Virus record (IMG/VR): IMGVR_UViG_3300008050_000078
Location: 1 to 46,877 of that record
DNA: 46,877 nt
Direction: 5' to 3' (one strand)
Origin: a virus
A model generated the notes under the pieces. It saw only the letters and a list, made by a program, of their open reading frames with translations, was not told the origin of the DNA and made no database searches. The position numbers were made by a program, and so were the translations under genes. How positions within the stretch are numbered: the stretch's first letter is position 1; the number at the start of each line of letters is the position of its first letter. Below, piece after piece: positions 18,801 to 26,439 of the stretch.

Positions 18801-21511
18801 ATGTCTTCCTTATGTGCCGCCTCCTTTGCCTTCTGAAGTTCAATGACCCTATATATATCCTCTAAGGATGCATCCTTTAGATCCAAAGCCTTCCCATCTA
18901 AACCAGAAAGTTCTTCCATAGCTACTAATGTTTTTTTAAGCGCCGCAATCTCCATGTCGATTTTAGTGATAGTAGCTTCAGCTTTCGCCTTTTCCTCTGG
19001 GGTCATATCACCCTTGGCTATTTCATCTAGCTTCTCGTTTTTCATTTCTGTGGAGTCTACTATAACTTCTAGTATTGGGCGACTGGCGCCCTTAGTAGTG
19101 GTACCAAACAAAGCATCACTACCTTCTTTTGGTTCTGCATCTACCTCAGCAGGTTCTGCATCTACCTCAGCAGGTTTTGTATCTGGTTCCTCAAATTCCC
19201 TTAAACCCCTATCGTCTGTCTCAATGGGTTTTCCTTCTGCTTCAGCTGCTTTTTGTTCTAGCTCAAGTTTTTGGTTAAGCTCGCCATGCAGAATCTCAAG
19301 CCTAGCCATTATATCCATCTGCTCACCCATTGTCTTTTGCCCGAACTTGTGCCTATTCACATCTTGTTCGTTCTGTATTTGTACAGCTGTCTCTAATCGT
19401 TGTTGGGGAGTAGCCGAGTCGAATGATTCCCCCATACGATCTTTAGTAAGGGCTTTTGTAGGGTCGTCTAGCAAATCAAAGTAATTATTATCTGAGACCA
19501 CTGCATCTATATATTCGTTGTAAGTCATGTCCTTAACTGGTTTGTCCTTATAAGACTCACCACTCTTCTGTGCATTCTTATACTTATAGTAAAGCTGCTG
19601 CCGCATTTCTATTGTCTTACGTATACGGTTACCGATGATCTCGCCTTTTCTTCCGGCAAACATTTCACTGCTTTCTAAATCACTTAAGATTCTATCAGCC
19701 ACAAGTTGGGTTAGTTCATCAGTAGGCATGTTGTCAAGGCTTCCCTCACCATCCTTAGCCATTTGCTCTTCAACATCAGATACAATAGAATCTATATAGT
19801 CTACATGTTCGCTTGAAGACATACCTGATTCTTGGTAAATAGTTTCCATCATGACTACTAAGTCTGGGGTTGTTTCCCAGTTGATTTTATTTGGGTCGCC
19901 CATTCCTGTTACTCTGCCAGTTCTTTCTTCTAGACGTAATAACCCTTGTTGTAACAAAATGAAATCTCGTCCAGCATCAGGATTAAAGAAGCCAGCCGCT
20001 TTCTTAAAACCTTCGCCAAACTCTTTTGCTAACTGTTCGTTACCGCTTTTCGTAAAGCCCCAGTTCACTACAGCGGTGGGTGTATAAACAACCATCTTCA
20101 TAGCTCCGCCAATAATAGGATTAAGAACCCAGGATATCGCGCCTTCTACAAGAGCTTCTGTTCGTATGGCATGCCAATTAATCTCATCCTGAAGACCATA
20201 CCCTACCTTCCTGTTCTGGTTAAACCACTCAGCAATTCCTCCGGACACAGTACCTTCTACTACGTCAGAGGCTCGTCCTATTAGGAACCTATTCAGCCCG
20301 GTGGTCTTCCGCATCCAACCACCTATTCTGCCCGCTGAGAGTATACTTGAAGGAATATTCTCTGGTATAGCCCAGCGCCCTCCTCCTCTTACAAAGCGGC
20401 TTGCCTTATTTAAACCTCTGGCAGTTTTAAACGTACCGTATTTAACCCATCTAGACTTCTTCATGACCTTTCTAACCCAGTTAATCTTAGTTGTCATAGC
20501 CACCAAACCACCAGCACCAGCAAGACCTGCGGAGCCTACAGCCAGTACACCTGAGAATATTAACTCTGCTATCAGATCGGGATCATTTATTAAACCATTA
20601 TAAACAAAGTTTTTCGTATAGTGCCAGAACTTTCGCGTCGCCGGTGCATTCTTTTCAAAATGCTCAAGAGACCTCCCTATAGAAGTTAGTTGTATAACAG
20701 TGTTGATTTTCTGCATTACCTCGAGACCGTTCCTAGCACCCTCTGCTATTTGAGCCAGTAGCTCAACAGTAGGTACATGTGCCACAGTTCCGTCAGGTAG
20801 GGGTACCGCCTCTAAACTATTGGTAGCGGTCGCCATTATTTTAAAGAGCTCGGGATTAACCTCCGAGAGTTCTTGTAAAGCCGCCTCCACAGTAAACCCT
20901 TCAGGAGCTTCCGTGCCCAATAAGTCTGCAGGGTTCGAGTAGAAGAAGTTAGTAAACGGATTACTATATCCGCTACCACTGCCCAACTTTGTTATATTGT
21001 TTCCTCTAAATGTAGCAAAGTGTTCCAACATCTTTCTATTTTCATCACTGAGGCTAAAGAATTTCGTGTTCTTTCGCCACCCCTGTCTACTAGTACCTAA
21101 TATAGTATGCGCTATAAATTTATCAAACTCAATGTTTTCACCAAACGTCCCTCTTGAAAAATCCTGTGACATTACTTCGTAAGCAGCTACTTCAGGATCC
21201 ATCCAACCTATGCCATACTCTCGAGTAGCGGAATCAAAGAATACAGTATCTTCCCCTACCTTAGCTATTTCTTCTTGGGACATATTCGGCATGCCTTGGA
21301 TATAAGTTAATGTATCTAGACCATGTCTTGGTAATCCTAAGTCTAATACACCTTGTTGGCGTCTCTGCTGTATCTGTGCTATGTTTCCTATGCTTCTCGA
21401 TGCATCCCCGCCCTCGTCAATTAACCTTTCAAAGGTATCCTTACTCTGTTCTATAGCTTCGTCCCTAGCTTCCGGACGATTTGCTTCTCTTAAAAACGTA
21501 TCCTTTGGCAT
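6872..21511 (-). CDS. Giant internal/ejected virion protein with zincin motif (4879 aa)
   Basis: One unbroken 14.6-kb frame. It sits last in the internal-protein block, the place of T7 gp16 (about 1318 aa), so it is probably packed in the head and injected with the DNA; this is inferred from position. Visible features: hydrophobic segments near residues 311-345 and 452-483; a Pro/Ala/Glu linker with repeated PAEVDAE near 777-795; a Lys/Glu-rich helical region to about 1100; a zinc metallopeptidase signature HEMAH at 3344-3348, with a downstream Glu-rich helix (EEFIAG) that could give the third ligand; hydrophobic helices near 4543-4665; and an Ala/Pro-rich tail. HExxH domains inside very long phage proteins are known from the polyvalent proteins. 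I see no lytic transglycosylase motif. The ATG follows GGGAGG and overlaps the upstream stop as TAATG. Confidence 0.85.
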   Translation of the reverse strand: MPKDTFLREANRPEARDEAIEQSKDTFERLIDEGGDASRSIGNIAQIQQRRQQGVLDLGLPRHGLDTLTYIQGMPNMSQEEIAKVGEDTVFFDSATREYGIGWMDPEVAAYEVMSQDFSRGTFGENIEFDKFIAHTILGTSRQGWRKNTKFFSLSDENRKMLEHFATFRGNNITKLGSGSGYSNPFTNFFYSNPADLLGTEAPEGFTVEAALQELSEVNPELFKIMATATNSLEAVPLPDGTVAHVPTVELLAQIAEGARNGLEVMQKINTVIQLTSIGRSLEHFEKNAPATRKFWHYTKNFVYNGLINDPDLIAELIFSGVLAVGSAGLAGAGGLVAMTTKINWVRKVMKKSRWVKYGTFKTARGLNKASRFVRGGGRWAIPENIPSSILSAGRIGGWMRKTTGLNRFLIGRASDVVEGTVSGGIAEWFNQNRKVGYGLQDEINWHAIRTEALVEGAISWVLNPIIGGAMKMVVYTPTAVVNWGFTKSGNEQLAKEFGEGFKKAAGFFNPDAGRDFILLQQGLLRLEERTGRVTGMGDPNKINWETTPDLVVMMETIYQESGMSSSEHVDYIDSIVSDVEEQMAKDGEGSLDNMPTDELTQLVADRILSDLESSEMFAGRKGEIIGNRIRKTIEMRQQLYYKYKNAQKSGESYKDKPVKDMTYNEYIDAVVSDNNYFDLLDDPTKALTKDRMGESFDSATPQQRLETAVQIQNEQDVNRHKFGQKTMGEQMDIMARLEILHGELNQKLELEQKAAEAEGKPIETDDRGLREFEEPDTKPAEVDAEPAEVDAEPKEGSDALFGTTTKGASRPILEVIVDSTEMKNEKLDEIAKGDMTPEEKAKAEATITKIDMEIAALKKTLVAMEELSGLDGKALDLKDASLEDIYRVIELQKAKEAAHKEDMAAHNKNFSLENEDSIRMVLTSLVGSLFPIKTDGTYASLDFSRLSPEDIKFLKKLKDSGLIKGKRNLKLLDKLINKKEGVLGISRAKGEKLIHELNRAAEKLETKLDNSPENKALKEALDKAYESEGAFKTERLSQIMNINRAKRKRGEYMFLTAKTWQTVMEFQKGRTAKLTANKTSWEGQVSRRKEQGVQTLMAEGMTRAEAETAIADPQFLNNYTGAFNGIVFTQKELEYMLPAGTKDQNVVSIQQDLDNALEATSRERFVRDSDADTKKKILERVREIQKDNPKLSKDVILAQVKEEMFKPADRKTYTLEEAETMYSNAYAQRTEEIGDLTIDGQLLVDGERAVYTNETFLHNVPVGTVIRVDNSPDEIATEKYVTSEAPGVTQEQADILEARAWVEFGVNLQVIAGSTQVQTDGPGSHTTIEAMRMYSALPDRFKHDTPHGRGLKMHVVFANAIANHKGHMSEAVLEAKGHYLTYRVEDVLRIVDEEIAAAQSRLTQVKEQKLSLVEHLTKMAEHEDHSLELAQTIAHLEEIDAADKIVGAELFGKHGYIAEYDVETGHPIKFLKDTPESAAVFRGVYRSHATERLAEVYKGMHPVTRSAILRQLDFEMHSNFDPNYGGTTDAPWTDADFLTYEIEFLTNLVLNPHRLIRGVTIESLGNGKQGWHSPERAAEGMVDLVLFKDLRSTDARHATTKNSGSIGEMGQVKGGPSLGISRPGRATTHGASPEGPKHATKVILEGTSEARVEQIVRLDLSKLTAKERAKLEAFAFEGWSPGDIGINLGVHRRPQLIPMPVHGSMHEKPLTKQDLKDFLTDFLYDTPNHATSLIMDQKIVADGSHLRYRKMIDDHFDYLTTGTAIMVPYPAVLQTMALELSSPLWKGLGEKAILRSVDEDMRQKIEYEKEHGKGSWTEEVAGRELFSTRNEADNSVSIMNEFDNLSKLFDPEAKKIIGEIVHGHEGEDGEWVPGVKDKLFKKNPEAYYVGGGQFTVKHIRDVIKNTRDKGMREALEPIEKILSIFDEITDLYEADAITKNWGPDKMALFDSARNIMKTLLRNEHYTAGKNSFNQEFINEGEGFEAIEAANVAYSALHGVDSVIEVRGPDYKKHMEVLRGFLMNNDEIITGRIISAAAKLDNKKKQKVLSYLSIPSSKESTLAVWKDIIGTRAARQGMTEAEVNASIRGKLSQGKTLLNILDAIIEKKAVQKHGVLTTENLAEEVRLFRPRMDKARALIDGEPNGDFSPGTDLWKELQEILHGGKMSWDAVPVFSALNTLGASAHGFDMDHWKMVDEGEGVADHDPADLGGLEAEGVLQFMSTRLSEESDRGYVQYNTHLGTTTGAKKGRVGVGTPEYKAFIQGRREEVLRETGSLTAWNKVEIHGEWLMKFKDAHEATGVFTLENTPYFDMPRNREAAVAKAKKEGLKEVPLDFEQHIDNLILKQALIVLANQEAPPIPGQTEGVDRVVHYADQLRRWAKNDESRHPKLKEELALERRLVKTAGQEGGSWARRVLVERAKGGKLYSEQAGELLGKAIIKINPIEGKPKFHEKSGRVILETKQQFSPKPKSFLTPYHSRGISVIQLAHMRRQQQSQQSDIHKAAGFDEHVPPQDPTKFGGVGPWNNSSLPRPMPMLKEDLGGLELANPKAAIRAGQLYNEIRIYAAEAGYSLELDNNPELYPYFYVMMNQEKVRDKHLRRVNNKIKNGEDVNWDEEQNTLRFELDRVGWLSRDIREKKGPTTHFEDKEMPAMVLDPNIGLDEWRTIILKGLFDRNLLNQDAIKAGSFPAEGFMWDWKDSKGNSMLNPGEGLGDIKDLQLTITSKIAQSADFPKLLLDSHLARYRTKAVMELFKGDGRLARLIKEPNSMHFILNPQEKLDLYNKTMELQHEAQGDDLIFDLTLVEATHESPGKTVEALDNGMMDIQVSYDYEGKSHRFVLRSAVKSFATTLVGAPTKRHGANITLAISQESALKMFALNSNQRFVEAVDWTNITGKPMGGRKNEDTGDYEADNPMTQIIDNVTGFEQRKAHREAIVDSEALDLLSEGRVGDARKLNDRSRTQEGAVTRVIDLWGYQSNPPHSTLPFGSTFNEMHYRSLNKHLNLIESKGLVDGTSRVMISEIRNDMQYAREHMGQAHVKTVALAMTLELRNSKRQDISGSTTTYTKTLTAAELKTYINRTDKGLKDLTDAEFETVLTNALVYTNDILNVFSRNSDEKISITDFGTTNMVRSGTFWKAREYAAHSGQEHAPSFAEFLKWANVTERYAAMSDADKLSSQRQFNAAIGTEVDRMYDSSELTTNLLDVPDVKELAGHGLFRSSKNEGKFRDFIDTPGVHGIIKDDLININSDISRITEMTEVDANGNETTVGLLNESEAQMLRAMFLRLYTINPMLLKGVRLNLSASVTLGKASAIGGKYVVRLGKALKGEGEGLQFKDKVSLMEVVTHEMAHIARHKFIENNRGDWADWQQLKNTPDGEALIKKLVLAFHGGEMNPQAEAEILSYINSDEEFIAGMVSYYLMADQLPYIEGLNAKDYKIISSTLPIVDKIINWVRNILWDVRSVFTNFESDHPELSQTLDDLVMRTLGRDPESNAMMINEVGNPDAEYDKAVFPHNETPKHPSSVMEDGTTGPMNDVDYRAKVEQYHEMDKDMKEWAKEKRKETGDDTINVGHHPDYGTFQELESWFTSTNSDVIDGGDFGNKLNMAGLNRFEQVTGEIHLREAGAFDEESWENPATGETITRQVLLLDKVLEPPVLGKKSSLTPEDVRAGFHFILDQIHSEHGSPMSEGLGGLMLGLSKKWQRGGNDGPGWMRSFLLTFVVGNTGASFTYGSPLIIANLLSSLLDEQVITTLGHYTNLNGALGIRDAVERTKEFESEVMVDMEYLDTMLPPATMMRKKKRTEVKKQLAMEIWKKVDDPDYEIQIPDSYKENRLGFGGKTALSRSIVKPEDIRTAQDTVDNAALTVRRYVEWMESQAQESGFVSPMGFENKSPVKLKPMIAGDLNESFIPKIRETVVEEIEHQLGQENGYIDPATLSVARGYLPRITDSTEFVLDMGDMKPGFRKFFKDQIEGRTKKDLDDMIKTLGDPTAATEVKENLLAIIQSAQLGLMKGMLVRKIKWGDIRNHMGLESAQMKRDYLEAAKAEPSNESASRLKAWGLANQLLPSGMRSGELKFTSVSQLHAATFMHLAEQGVSMKKDSWVEPSLQRLADKGLDEHFITDPTAIMKELQKGLGSDISERALLSRLFNTKGTFDQILTLAERVAQSEKPFANLDGTEINLTTGKGAQFKKSLRILREKYEFTKGIHRQDSGIHPYVDEVVKVFPDIAKIAYGTNLTAATIIVEGGLNFADQVLRPANPASALRAAVAPLYAANPTARRQMGIDLKHVTEALTQSYAPDFEHLSDMLSTNSSLWEGTKKGLRAYGNLTVLGAHVALKGITYQRAGEMRRWVGREIHTNNMENFVNMLDAAKDENGRLPAEDSRMFKDIARKAGYGRGILGDSTVANVATLGAGGNMEIPIYLMRSGLLKKNRFLMLRAMLGGTVHAPEKGTAYSSLIKDKGEPYYNINQMRKELEIKLSREPGSDVESKVPAQQEGFREQMELLQGLRHLERLYIEDIILVPNAFDMYTKNSVLGKAWEVYMRYPTVFASNFLIRRSGRVSPGKYLQTIALASALDMLYMLTLTTAASATGYDRLQDKLASQRGWTVAEYGARLPVLGRYASMVAGLGLASLDADGRMVERAMTSVGVGAALNFIDGANEGIMYAAAGQWQEAMEHLLKFSPVLGDISIRLLWYNYLRWEWQTKEKTPDSTVDPHNTTPPQHFDLMNPATTNPYGKTMPEDFDFESVDWANIPLENLEAMMSSVAGDSEEVRKRCLELIFDAETFEPKDEIEDYVYLRHILNDLGVDVEGMIAQTFPEGPAANQRPWGSQIAQAPEEAAEATQEPAPVDIQGGVQGVTTPIDKMVASSKGPSNTSAGLADLLG

Positions 21512-22890
21512 TAATGTCCTCCCATCATAAGACCAGTACTCCAGTATTTAACTTTGCGAGCCTCTTCCTCTAGCTTCTTATAGTGCTTCCATTCAGTGTC
21601 TAAATTTTCAGGCGCCAGCGAGCCATCTTGAGTCCAGGGAAAGGATATAAGTGTCCAATCAGTTCCGCTTATCCACTCTTCATTAGGTTTAGTATTCATA
21701 TTAAAAGTAAAATAACCCTGTCCCATAAGAGGACCGCCCTTGTTATGTATTCTATTGTGTTTTCTATCAAAAGTCATGCCTGTTACCTCGAACATATCTG
21801 GATGAAATCTAGTAAAGCCGTTGCTCTCATACGAGTTATGACTTAGCTGTGCCCACAGACCTGATGTCGTATATCCTAATGAGGTAGCTCTAGGTGTTAT
21901 TATATTCCCTATTAAGGGGTGTCGTTCTGGAGATATAGCAGCACTCATCAGTTCCCTTAGAATATAGAAACGCTGCTCTTGCCATGTAGGTAAGTAAGTA
22001 TACTCTGTTTCTAAATTGTGTATGTTACCTTGAGCATAATACTCATTTACTGTATACCCTGCTCCAACGTTCTTAGTTACTTCATCTCTGTCGTGGTTTG
22101 TATTGATTGAGACAGACTCAGATAACCTTCTTCCTAGATCCTCTGTTAAAAGGGTTACAGCCTGATTCCATTGTTCCGGCGTAATGTGTAAATTGAGCTG
22201 CATCGTTGTATATATATCTTGATACTGTTTGTTATTGCTATTGTAAACCGATCCGTTATAAAGGAAGTCATTCAGCAGACCTGCTCTGTTTAAGTGAGGG
22301 TTCTCCTTGTAATAGAAATAAGCCTGCGATGCCCCCTCTCTGGCTATTCGTTCTCTCTTCTCTTTAGACCTTGCGGCTTCTTCGCTGCTAGTAAGAGCAT
22401 CATCGGTGGTGTTTTTAAAGTTCGTCCCATTGGCTATGTTGGTTATATAAGTTAAAACTGATGGAGTCCAATTCAGTTGGTAATGGGCGGTGTTCATCAA
22501 AGGATCCCCTGGAGTATATTTACCCCTTATCGCGCCTGACTCTAGGGCATCTGCGTTGTGGGCATATATTGCCGAGTACCTATCACTCCTACCGGGACCT
22601 ACCTTAAAATTATTGTTATAGTCTACCTCTTTAGGAGGATACTGCTTACCATTACGAATACGCTGCAGCTCTTCTCTATGTTTCTTTAGAGACCCGCCAC
22701 CCCCATCGAAGATGTTGTTCCAAACATCCCCCAAGAAATCAACGCCAGCTTCAGCCATCATTCCAGCTGCCCCAAAAGGTGTTGACCTCCGATGACGCTC
22801 AGCGCCCACCAATAAATTACCTGCGTATTGTAGCGGTTCCTTTACTATAGTAGGGATATTATCTTCCGTATTCTCTGTTGGGTTATTCAT
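21511..22890 (-). CDS. Probable internal/structural virion protein (459 aa)
   Basis: No named family recognised. It is Asn/Tyr-rich and soluble, with no membrane helix, coiled coil or catalytic motif that I can identify. It lies between the 1068-aa and 4879-aa internal proteins and is coupled to both (8-base overlap upstream, TAATG downstream), so it is very probably made with them and may share their assembly. The ATG at 22890 has AAGGA upstream; a TTG one codon earlier is an alternative start. It could be an internal core component or a tail-associated protein. Confidence 0.7.
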   Translation of the reverse strand: MNNPTENTEDNIPTIVKEPLQYAGNLLVGAERHRRSTPFGAAGMMAEAGVDFLGDVWNNIFDGGGGSLKKHREELQRIRNGKQYPPKEVDYNNNFKVGPGRSDRYSAIYAHNADALESGAIRGKYTPGDPLMNTAHYQLNWTPSVLTYITNIANGTNFKNTTDDALTSSEEAARSKEKRERIAREGASQAYFYYKENPHLNRAGLLNDFLYNGSVYNSNNKQYQDIYTTMQLNLHITPEQWNQAVTLLTEDLGRRLSESVSINTNHDRDEVTKNVGAGYTVNEYYAQGNIHNLETEYTYLPTWQEQRFYILRELMSAAISPERHPLIGNIITPRATSLGYTTSGLWAQLSHNSYESNGFTRFHPDMFEVTGMTFDRKHNRIHNKGGPLMGQGYFTFNMNTKPNEEWISGTDWTLISFPWTQDGSLAPENLDTEWKHYKKLEEEARKVKYWSTGLMMGGH

Positions 22891-25800
22891 CAAGTGATTG
22901 TCCTTTCGGCGTATCGTCTTCTGTTTGTTGTTGTTCTAATAGTCCCATCCCCTTCATACCAGTATTCATCCATATAAGTAACTGATGCGGAGGGATCTTC
23001 ACGGATTGAGAGGCTGGGTGAACCCTTCCGGTGGTCTTATCAGTATACTTCTGACCCCTCATTATATAAGCGTTGTTATATAAGGAATTATAAGCGGCTG
23101 AAACGAATCTACTAGTGTCGGCAGATCCGCACATGTTAGACGTGATTATTGTAATAGCTAATTCGGCGCGTGTCATAATGCCTTTGTGTCTGTCATGATC
23201 AGCTCCTGATAAATTCTGAAACAAGGTAAGATGGTCGTAGGACCCCATTCCTACAGCAATATCAGGCAGTACCATCTCGCCCTTAGCATTCTTCACCTTC
23301 GCATTCCAATCAATTTTTTTACCATCGGCTGCTAAATAATTTAAGTGATGCTCATTAATAAACCTAGCTCCGCCATTTCGCACCAATCTCGTTAACTCTT
23401 TCTTTTGCTCTGCTTGGCTATATCCTGTATAATCTATCCCCAGATTTTCTAAGTTACCTCTAGCCTTCATTAGATCCAGCCCTCTTTCCGTTACCGCCAA
23501 GATACCCGGATCTCTTATTCCGGGATACATGTCTTTGCCAGCCCAGTGTGCCAAGGCCGATTTTGAAAGATTCGCCCTAGTAAAAGCGGGTGTTTGTATA
23601 GATTCCTCTAGCGTAGCAGTGCTTCGCCAAACTCCGCCCTCGTCCCTAAGATGAGCCGCTCCGGGAACTAAACTGGTTTGCTTTTGATTAAATACCTCTT
23701 CTTGTATTGGTTGGTTGGGTAGAGTAGCTGCCCCGGAACCAGATAGTGAATTCATAAGAAGATTTAATACCTCTCCTGTCTGCTCTTCCAGCCCTTTCAA
23801 CTTCCCCCAAGCATGATTAGCGTCAATCTTTCCCTTCTTCAGTGCATCCATCCACGAGACGGGTGTTCTATAATGCTGAGCCCCCTCTACACTATAAGCC
23901 CTGCTTAAGTAAGTCATTGAGAATGTTTCAAGAAGCTCATATTGAAAATCATCCAAACCTAACTGTGCTTGGAATATGTTTTTCTTTCCTGTGTGCGTCT
24001 CGCCTCTTAGACTAATAACTAAAGAAGACACAACAGCTATATTAGACAGTGCGTGTAACTTAAATTCCTCTAGACTCTGACCGGATCCTCTAGCTAACTC
24101 CTGTAATTCTGCGTCTGATGCCCTGTATAGCTTAAAGGAATCCTTAACCATCATCGCAGCAGACTGAGACATTGTAGAAGGCTCCTTCCCCGGAGTGCCT
24201 TCTTCTAATTCTAGTATAGTCATGAACGCATTATAAGTTGATAGCGGGTTATGGAATATAGCCACCTCTACCTCTTCGCCACTAGCTAATGTTAAAGGAG
24301 TTCTTTCAAAGTATTTAGCGTGTCCCATTGGTATAGGAGTCATGTTGCCATTTGCATCTGGTACCAGCTCTACACCTGAGAACATTGCCCAAGACAGAGG
24401 GGGTTCTTGACCGCTTCGTGCCCACCAACCCTCCCATACTCGCTGCGATTCTTCTAGCGCCAAGGCTATACGTTTCTGAGCGTGGGGATTTCCTTCCATC
24501 GCCTTTGCATTAAGACTTGATTGCCCAAACATTATTCCGTTAGTAGTAAACTCCGGTGCCTGTGGGAGGTTTGGGTTCTCCCCACTATGCACTGCATCGA
24601 CAAGTTTCTCGTATCGCCGGACATCATGCCTTTCCATCGCTGATCCAGCTGCATTAGCTGCTTGCCATTCTGAAAGACCTGAGAAGATTGTCTGAATTAC
24701 CCTTAGTTGAATTGTTTGTTGTGCGTATGGTACATCGCTGTCTATAGACGTAAGTTCTTTCACATAGTTAACCAAGTCTTGGGGTGTGTAAATACCTAGA
24801 TCCTCTTTCTCCTCCCTGTTAGCTAAAAGTTCTTGAGTAGCATAACGTACCCACTTGTTCCTTTGTACGGTAAGATCTGTAAAACCAGACCGTTGTTTAT
24901 ACAAGGAAGGTAGTACCTTGTGAGTAATCCTGTTATATTCATTAACAACATCTAACCATGTTTCATCCCCATGCTTTGTATTTATTACATTGTTAGCAAT
25001 CTGTTGTGTCTTTTCGATAAACAAAGGGTGTTCCATTACCCTATCGATCAGGGTCTCCATTCCCTCAGCAAGAGCCTCTGGAGGAATTCCATCAGGATAA
25101 AGGGTTGTTAGTTCCTCTATTAATTCCTTTTCAGCTTCCTCAACTATATCCATTCCGAATGAGGTTTTAGTTTTATCATCCTTCCAAGCAAAGCCCATCT
25201 CCGCTGCATGCTCCTTTTCGGCAGGAGTCAACTGATCAAAAGGTATGCCAAACTGTTTCTCTATTCCTGCATAATCTATATCCGAAAACCAAGGAGTACT
25301 ACCTTCTTCCTTGAATAATTCTTCCATTACATTCCAAACTACTTCCCTTACAGAATCCACATGGTCCTCATATGCTTCAGTCATTTCAATAACAATATCT
25401 TCGTTTAATCCGCCATCTTCTACAAGCCCGTCCCACTCTCTTTCAAGATCACCATGCATTAATCTTTCTATATTATTTAAATGAACTTCGCCACCCGCCA
25501 GATGAACTTGTCGTTGCGCTTCCTTGATCCTTTTCTCTTCTGAGATAGCCTTAGCAATATTAAGTTCTTCCATGTCACTAGGAGCAGCCTTAGATATTTC
25601 AGGAACCATTATGGCTACATCTAAAGCCGATTGTCTAATCGCCTCGGGAAGGTGGTCAGCTAGTATTGTTAATATCTCATCGTCTGTCAGATCTATTGGA
25701 CCACGTTGTTTTAAATTATTTAAACCTTGTAGCAACTGCCACGCTGCCACTTGGGCACTAACTTCTTTCAATTCCTTTTCGGGCTTGTCTAAATCTACAA

Positions 25801-26089
25801 CTAGAGGTTCAGCTGGTATCTGGTCTGCCGCCTCACCAACTGTAACACCTACTACTGGGGGCATTTGTACCGTATTGCTCGGGGTTGCGACAGCAGGATT
25901 AGCTGGTTTAGTTGCTAAATTAACTATGCTGGTGTTCAGTCCCGCCCCTACTGTTGCGACAGCAGCTTTCTCTGCTAAGATCTCGAGCTCCCTGAGTCTA
26001 TTCGGATCTTCTTCTATAGGGGGTCCTCCCGTAGTTCCTGGCTGTCCTGCATACGGGCTAGTTCCGGGATAAGTATTTTGATCTGGCAT
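22883..26089 (-). CDS. Large internal virion protein, gp15-like position (1068 aa)
   Basis: Position in the internal-protein block and size suggest the counterpart of T7 gp15 (747 aa), part of the ejected core that spans the periplasm; sequence similarity is not obvious to me. The first 100 residues are Pro/Gly/Thr/Ala-rich and probably disordered; residues about 115-400 are mainly acidic helices; the rest is mixed, with a Gln/Asp/Glu-rich C-terminus. No transglycosylase or protease motif was found. It starts at an ATG overlapping the upstream stop by one base (TAATG) and overlaps the next gene. Confidence 0.7.
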   Translation of the reverse strand: MPDQNTYPGTSPYAGQPGTTGGPPIEEDPNRLRELEILAEKAAVATVGAGLNTSIVNLATKPANPAVATPSNTVQMPPVVGVTVGEAADQIPAEPLVVDLDKPEKELKEVSAQVAAWQLLQGLNNLKQRGPIDLTDDEILTILADHLPEAIRQSALDVAIMVPEISKAAPSDMEELNIAKAISEEKRIKEAQRQVHLAGGEVHLNNIERLMHGDLEREWDGLVEDGGLNEDIVIEMTEAYEDHVDSVREVVWNVMEELFKEEGSTPWFSDIDYAGIEKQFGIPFDQLTPAEKEHAAEMGFAWKDDKTKTSFGMDIVEEAEKELIEELTTLYPDGIPPEALAEGMETLIDRVMEHPLFIEKTQQIANNVINTKHGDETWLDVVNEYNRITHKVLPSLYKQRSGFTDLTVQRNKWVRYATQELLANREEKEDLGIYTPQDLVNYVKELTSIDSDVPYAQQTIQLRVIQTIFSGLSEWQAANAAGSAMERHDVRRYEKLVDAVHSGENPNLPQAPEFTTNGIMFGQSSLNAKAMEGNPHAQKRIALALEESQRVWEGWWARSGQEPPLSWAMFSGVELVPDANGNMTPIPMGHAKYFERTPLTLASGEEVEVAIFHNPLSTYNAFMTILELEEGTPGKEPSTMSQSAAMMVKDSFKLYRASDAELQELARGSGQSLEEFKLHALSNIAVVSSLVISLRGETHTGKKNIFQAQLGLDDFQYELLETFSMTYLSRAYSVEGAQHYRTPVSWMDALKKGKIDANHAWGKLKGLEEQTGEVLNLLMNSLSGSGAATLPNQPIQEEVFNQKQTSLVPGAAHLRDEGGVWRSTATLEESIQTPAFTRANLSKSALAHWAGKDMYPGIRDPGILAVTERGLDLMKARGNLENLGIDYTGYSQAEQKKELTRLVRNGGARFINEHHLNYLAADGKKIDWNAKVKNAKGEMVLPDIAVGMGSYDHLTLFQNLSGADHDRHKGIMTRAELAITIITSNMCGSADTSRFVSAAYNSLYNNAYIMRGQKYTDKTTGRVHPASQSVKIPPHQLLIWMNTGMKGMGLLEQQQTEDDTPKGQSLDE

Positions 26090-26439
26090 TACCTTGTTCT
26101 CCCGCTTCTTGGCAAGACGATATCATTAATATCGACCCCCGCATCAATAGCAGCTCGTAGGGTAGATGCAGCTGCGTATAACTGCTCTGTCTTATCAGCA
26201 GTAACATCTTCTAAACGCTTTATCCTAACTTTTTGTAGATTATCAAACATACTTTTAAATCCTTCCGCAGCACTTGATATACCTGCGGTAATATATTCAA
26301 ACATAGAAGGCTCCTTGTAATCCCAATGAACCTGTCCTTGTTGTATCACACCTTCTGTAAATACAAAGCCTCTCTTTGGAGTATAAGCTGGTTGTTGTGG
26401 GGCTACTATTCCTCCCTGTTGGGTATTATCCGCTGCCAT
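26089..26439 (-). CDS. Small internal-block protein (116 aa)
   Basis: Unknown. The first 20 residues are Gln/Pro-rich, followed by a segment with aromatic residues and then two helices (about 45-75 and 78-105) of alternating charge that could form a coiled coil. It overlaps the upstream gene by 14 bases and the downstream gene by one, so it is co-produced with the internal proteins. It may be a structural cofactor or chaperone of the ejected core; this is inference. Confidence 0.65.
   Translation of the reverse strand: MAADNTQQGGIVAPQQPAYTPKRGFVFTEGVIQQGQVHWDYKEPSMFEYITAGISSAAEGFKSMFDNLQKVRIKRLEDVTADKTEQLYAAASTLRAAIDAGVDINDIVLPRSGRTR

Noticed and set aside
18843-19484. Open frame of 213 codons on the plus strand
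   Set aside because: It is a reverse-strand shadow of the Lys/Glu-rich part of the giant gene; Ser-rich composition and no ribosome site.
6872-21511. Lytic transglycosylase domain as in T7 gp16
   Set aside because: I looked for the Glu-Ser...Gly-Leu-x-Gln signature in the giant and in the two preceding proteins and did not find it.
25524-26072. Open frame of 182 codons on the plus strand
   Set aside because: Shadow of the N-terminal part of the 1068-aa internal protein; low-complexity Ser/Ala/Thr and opposite to all transcription.
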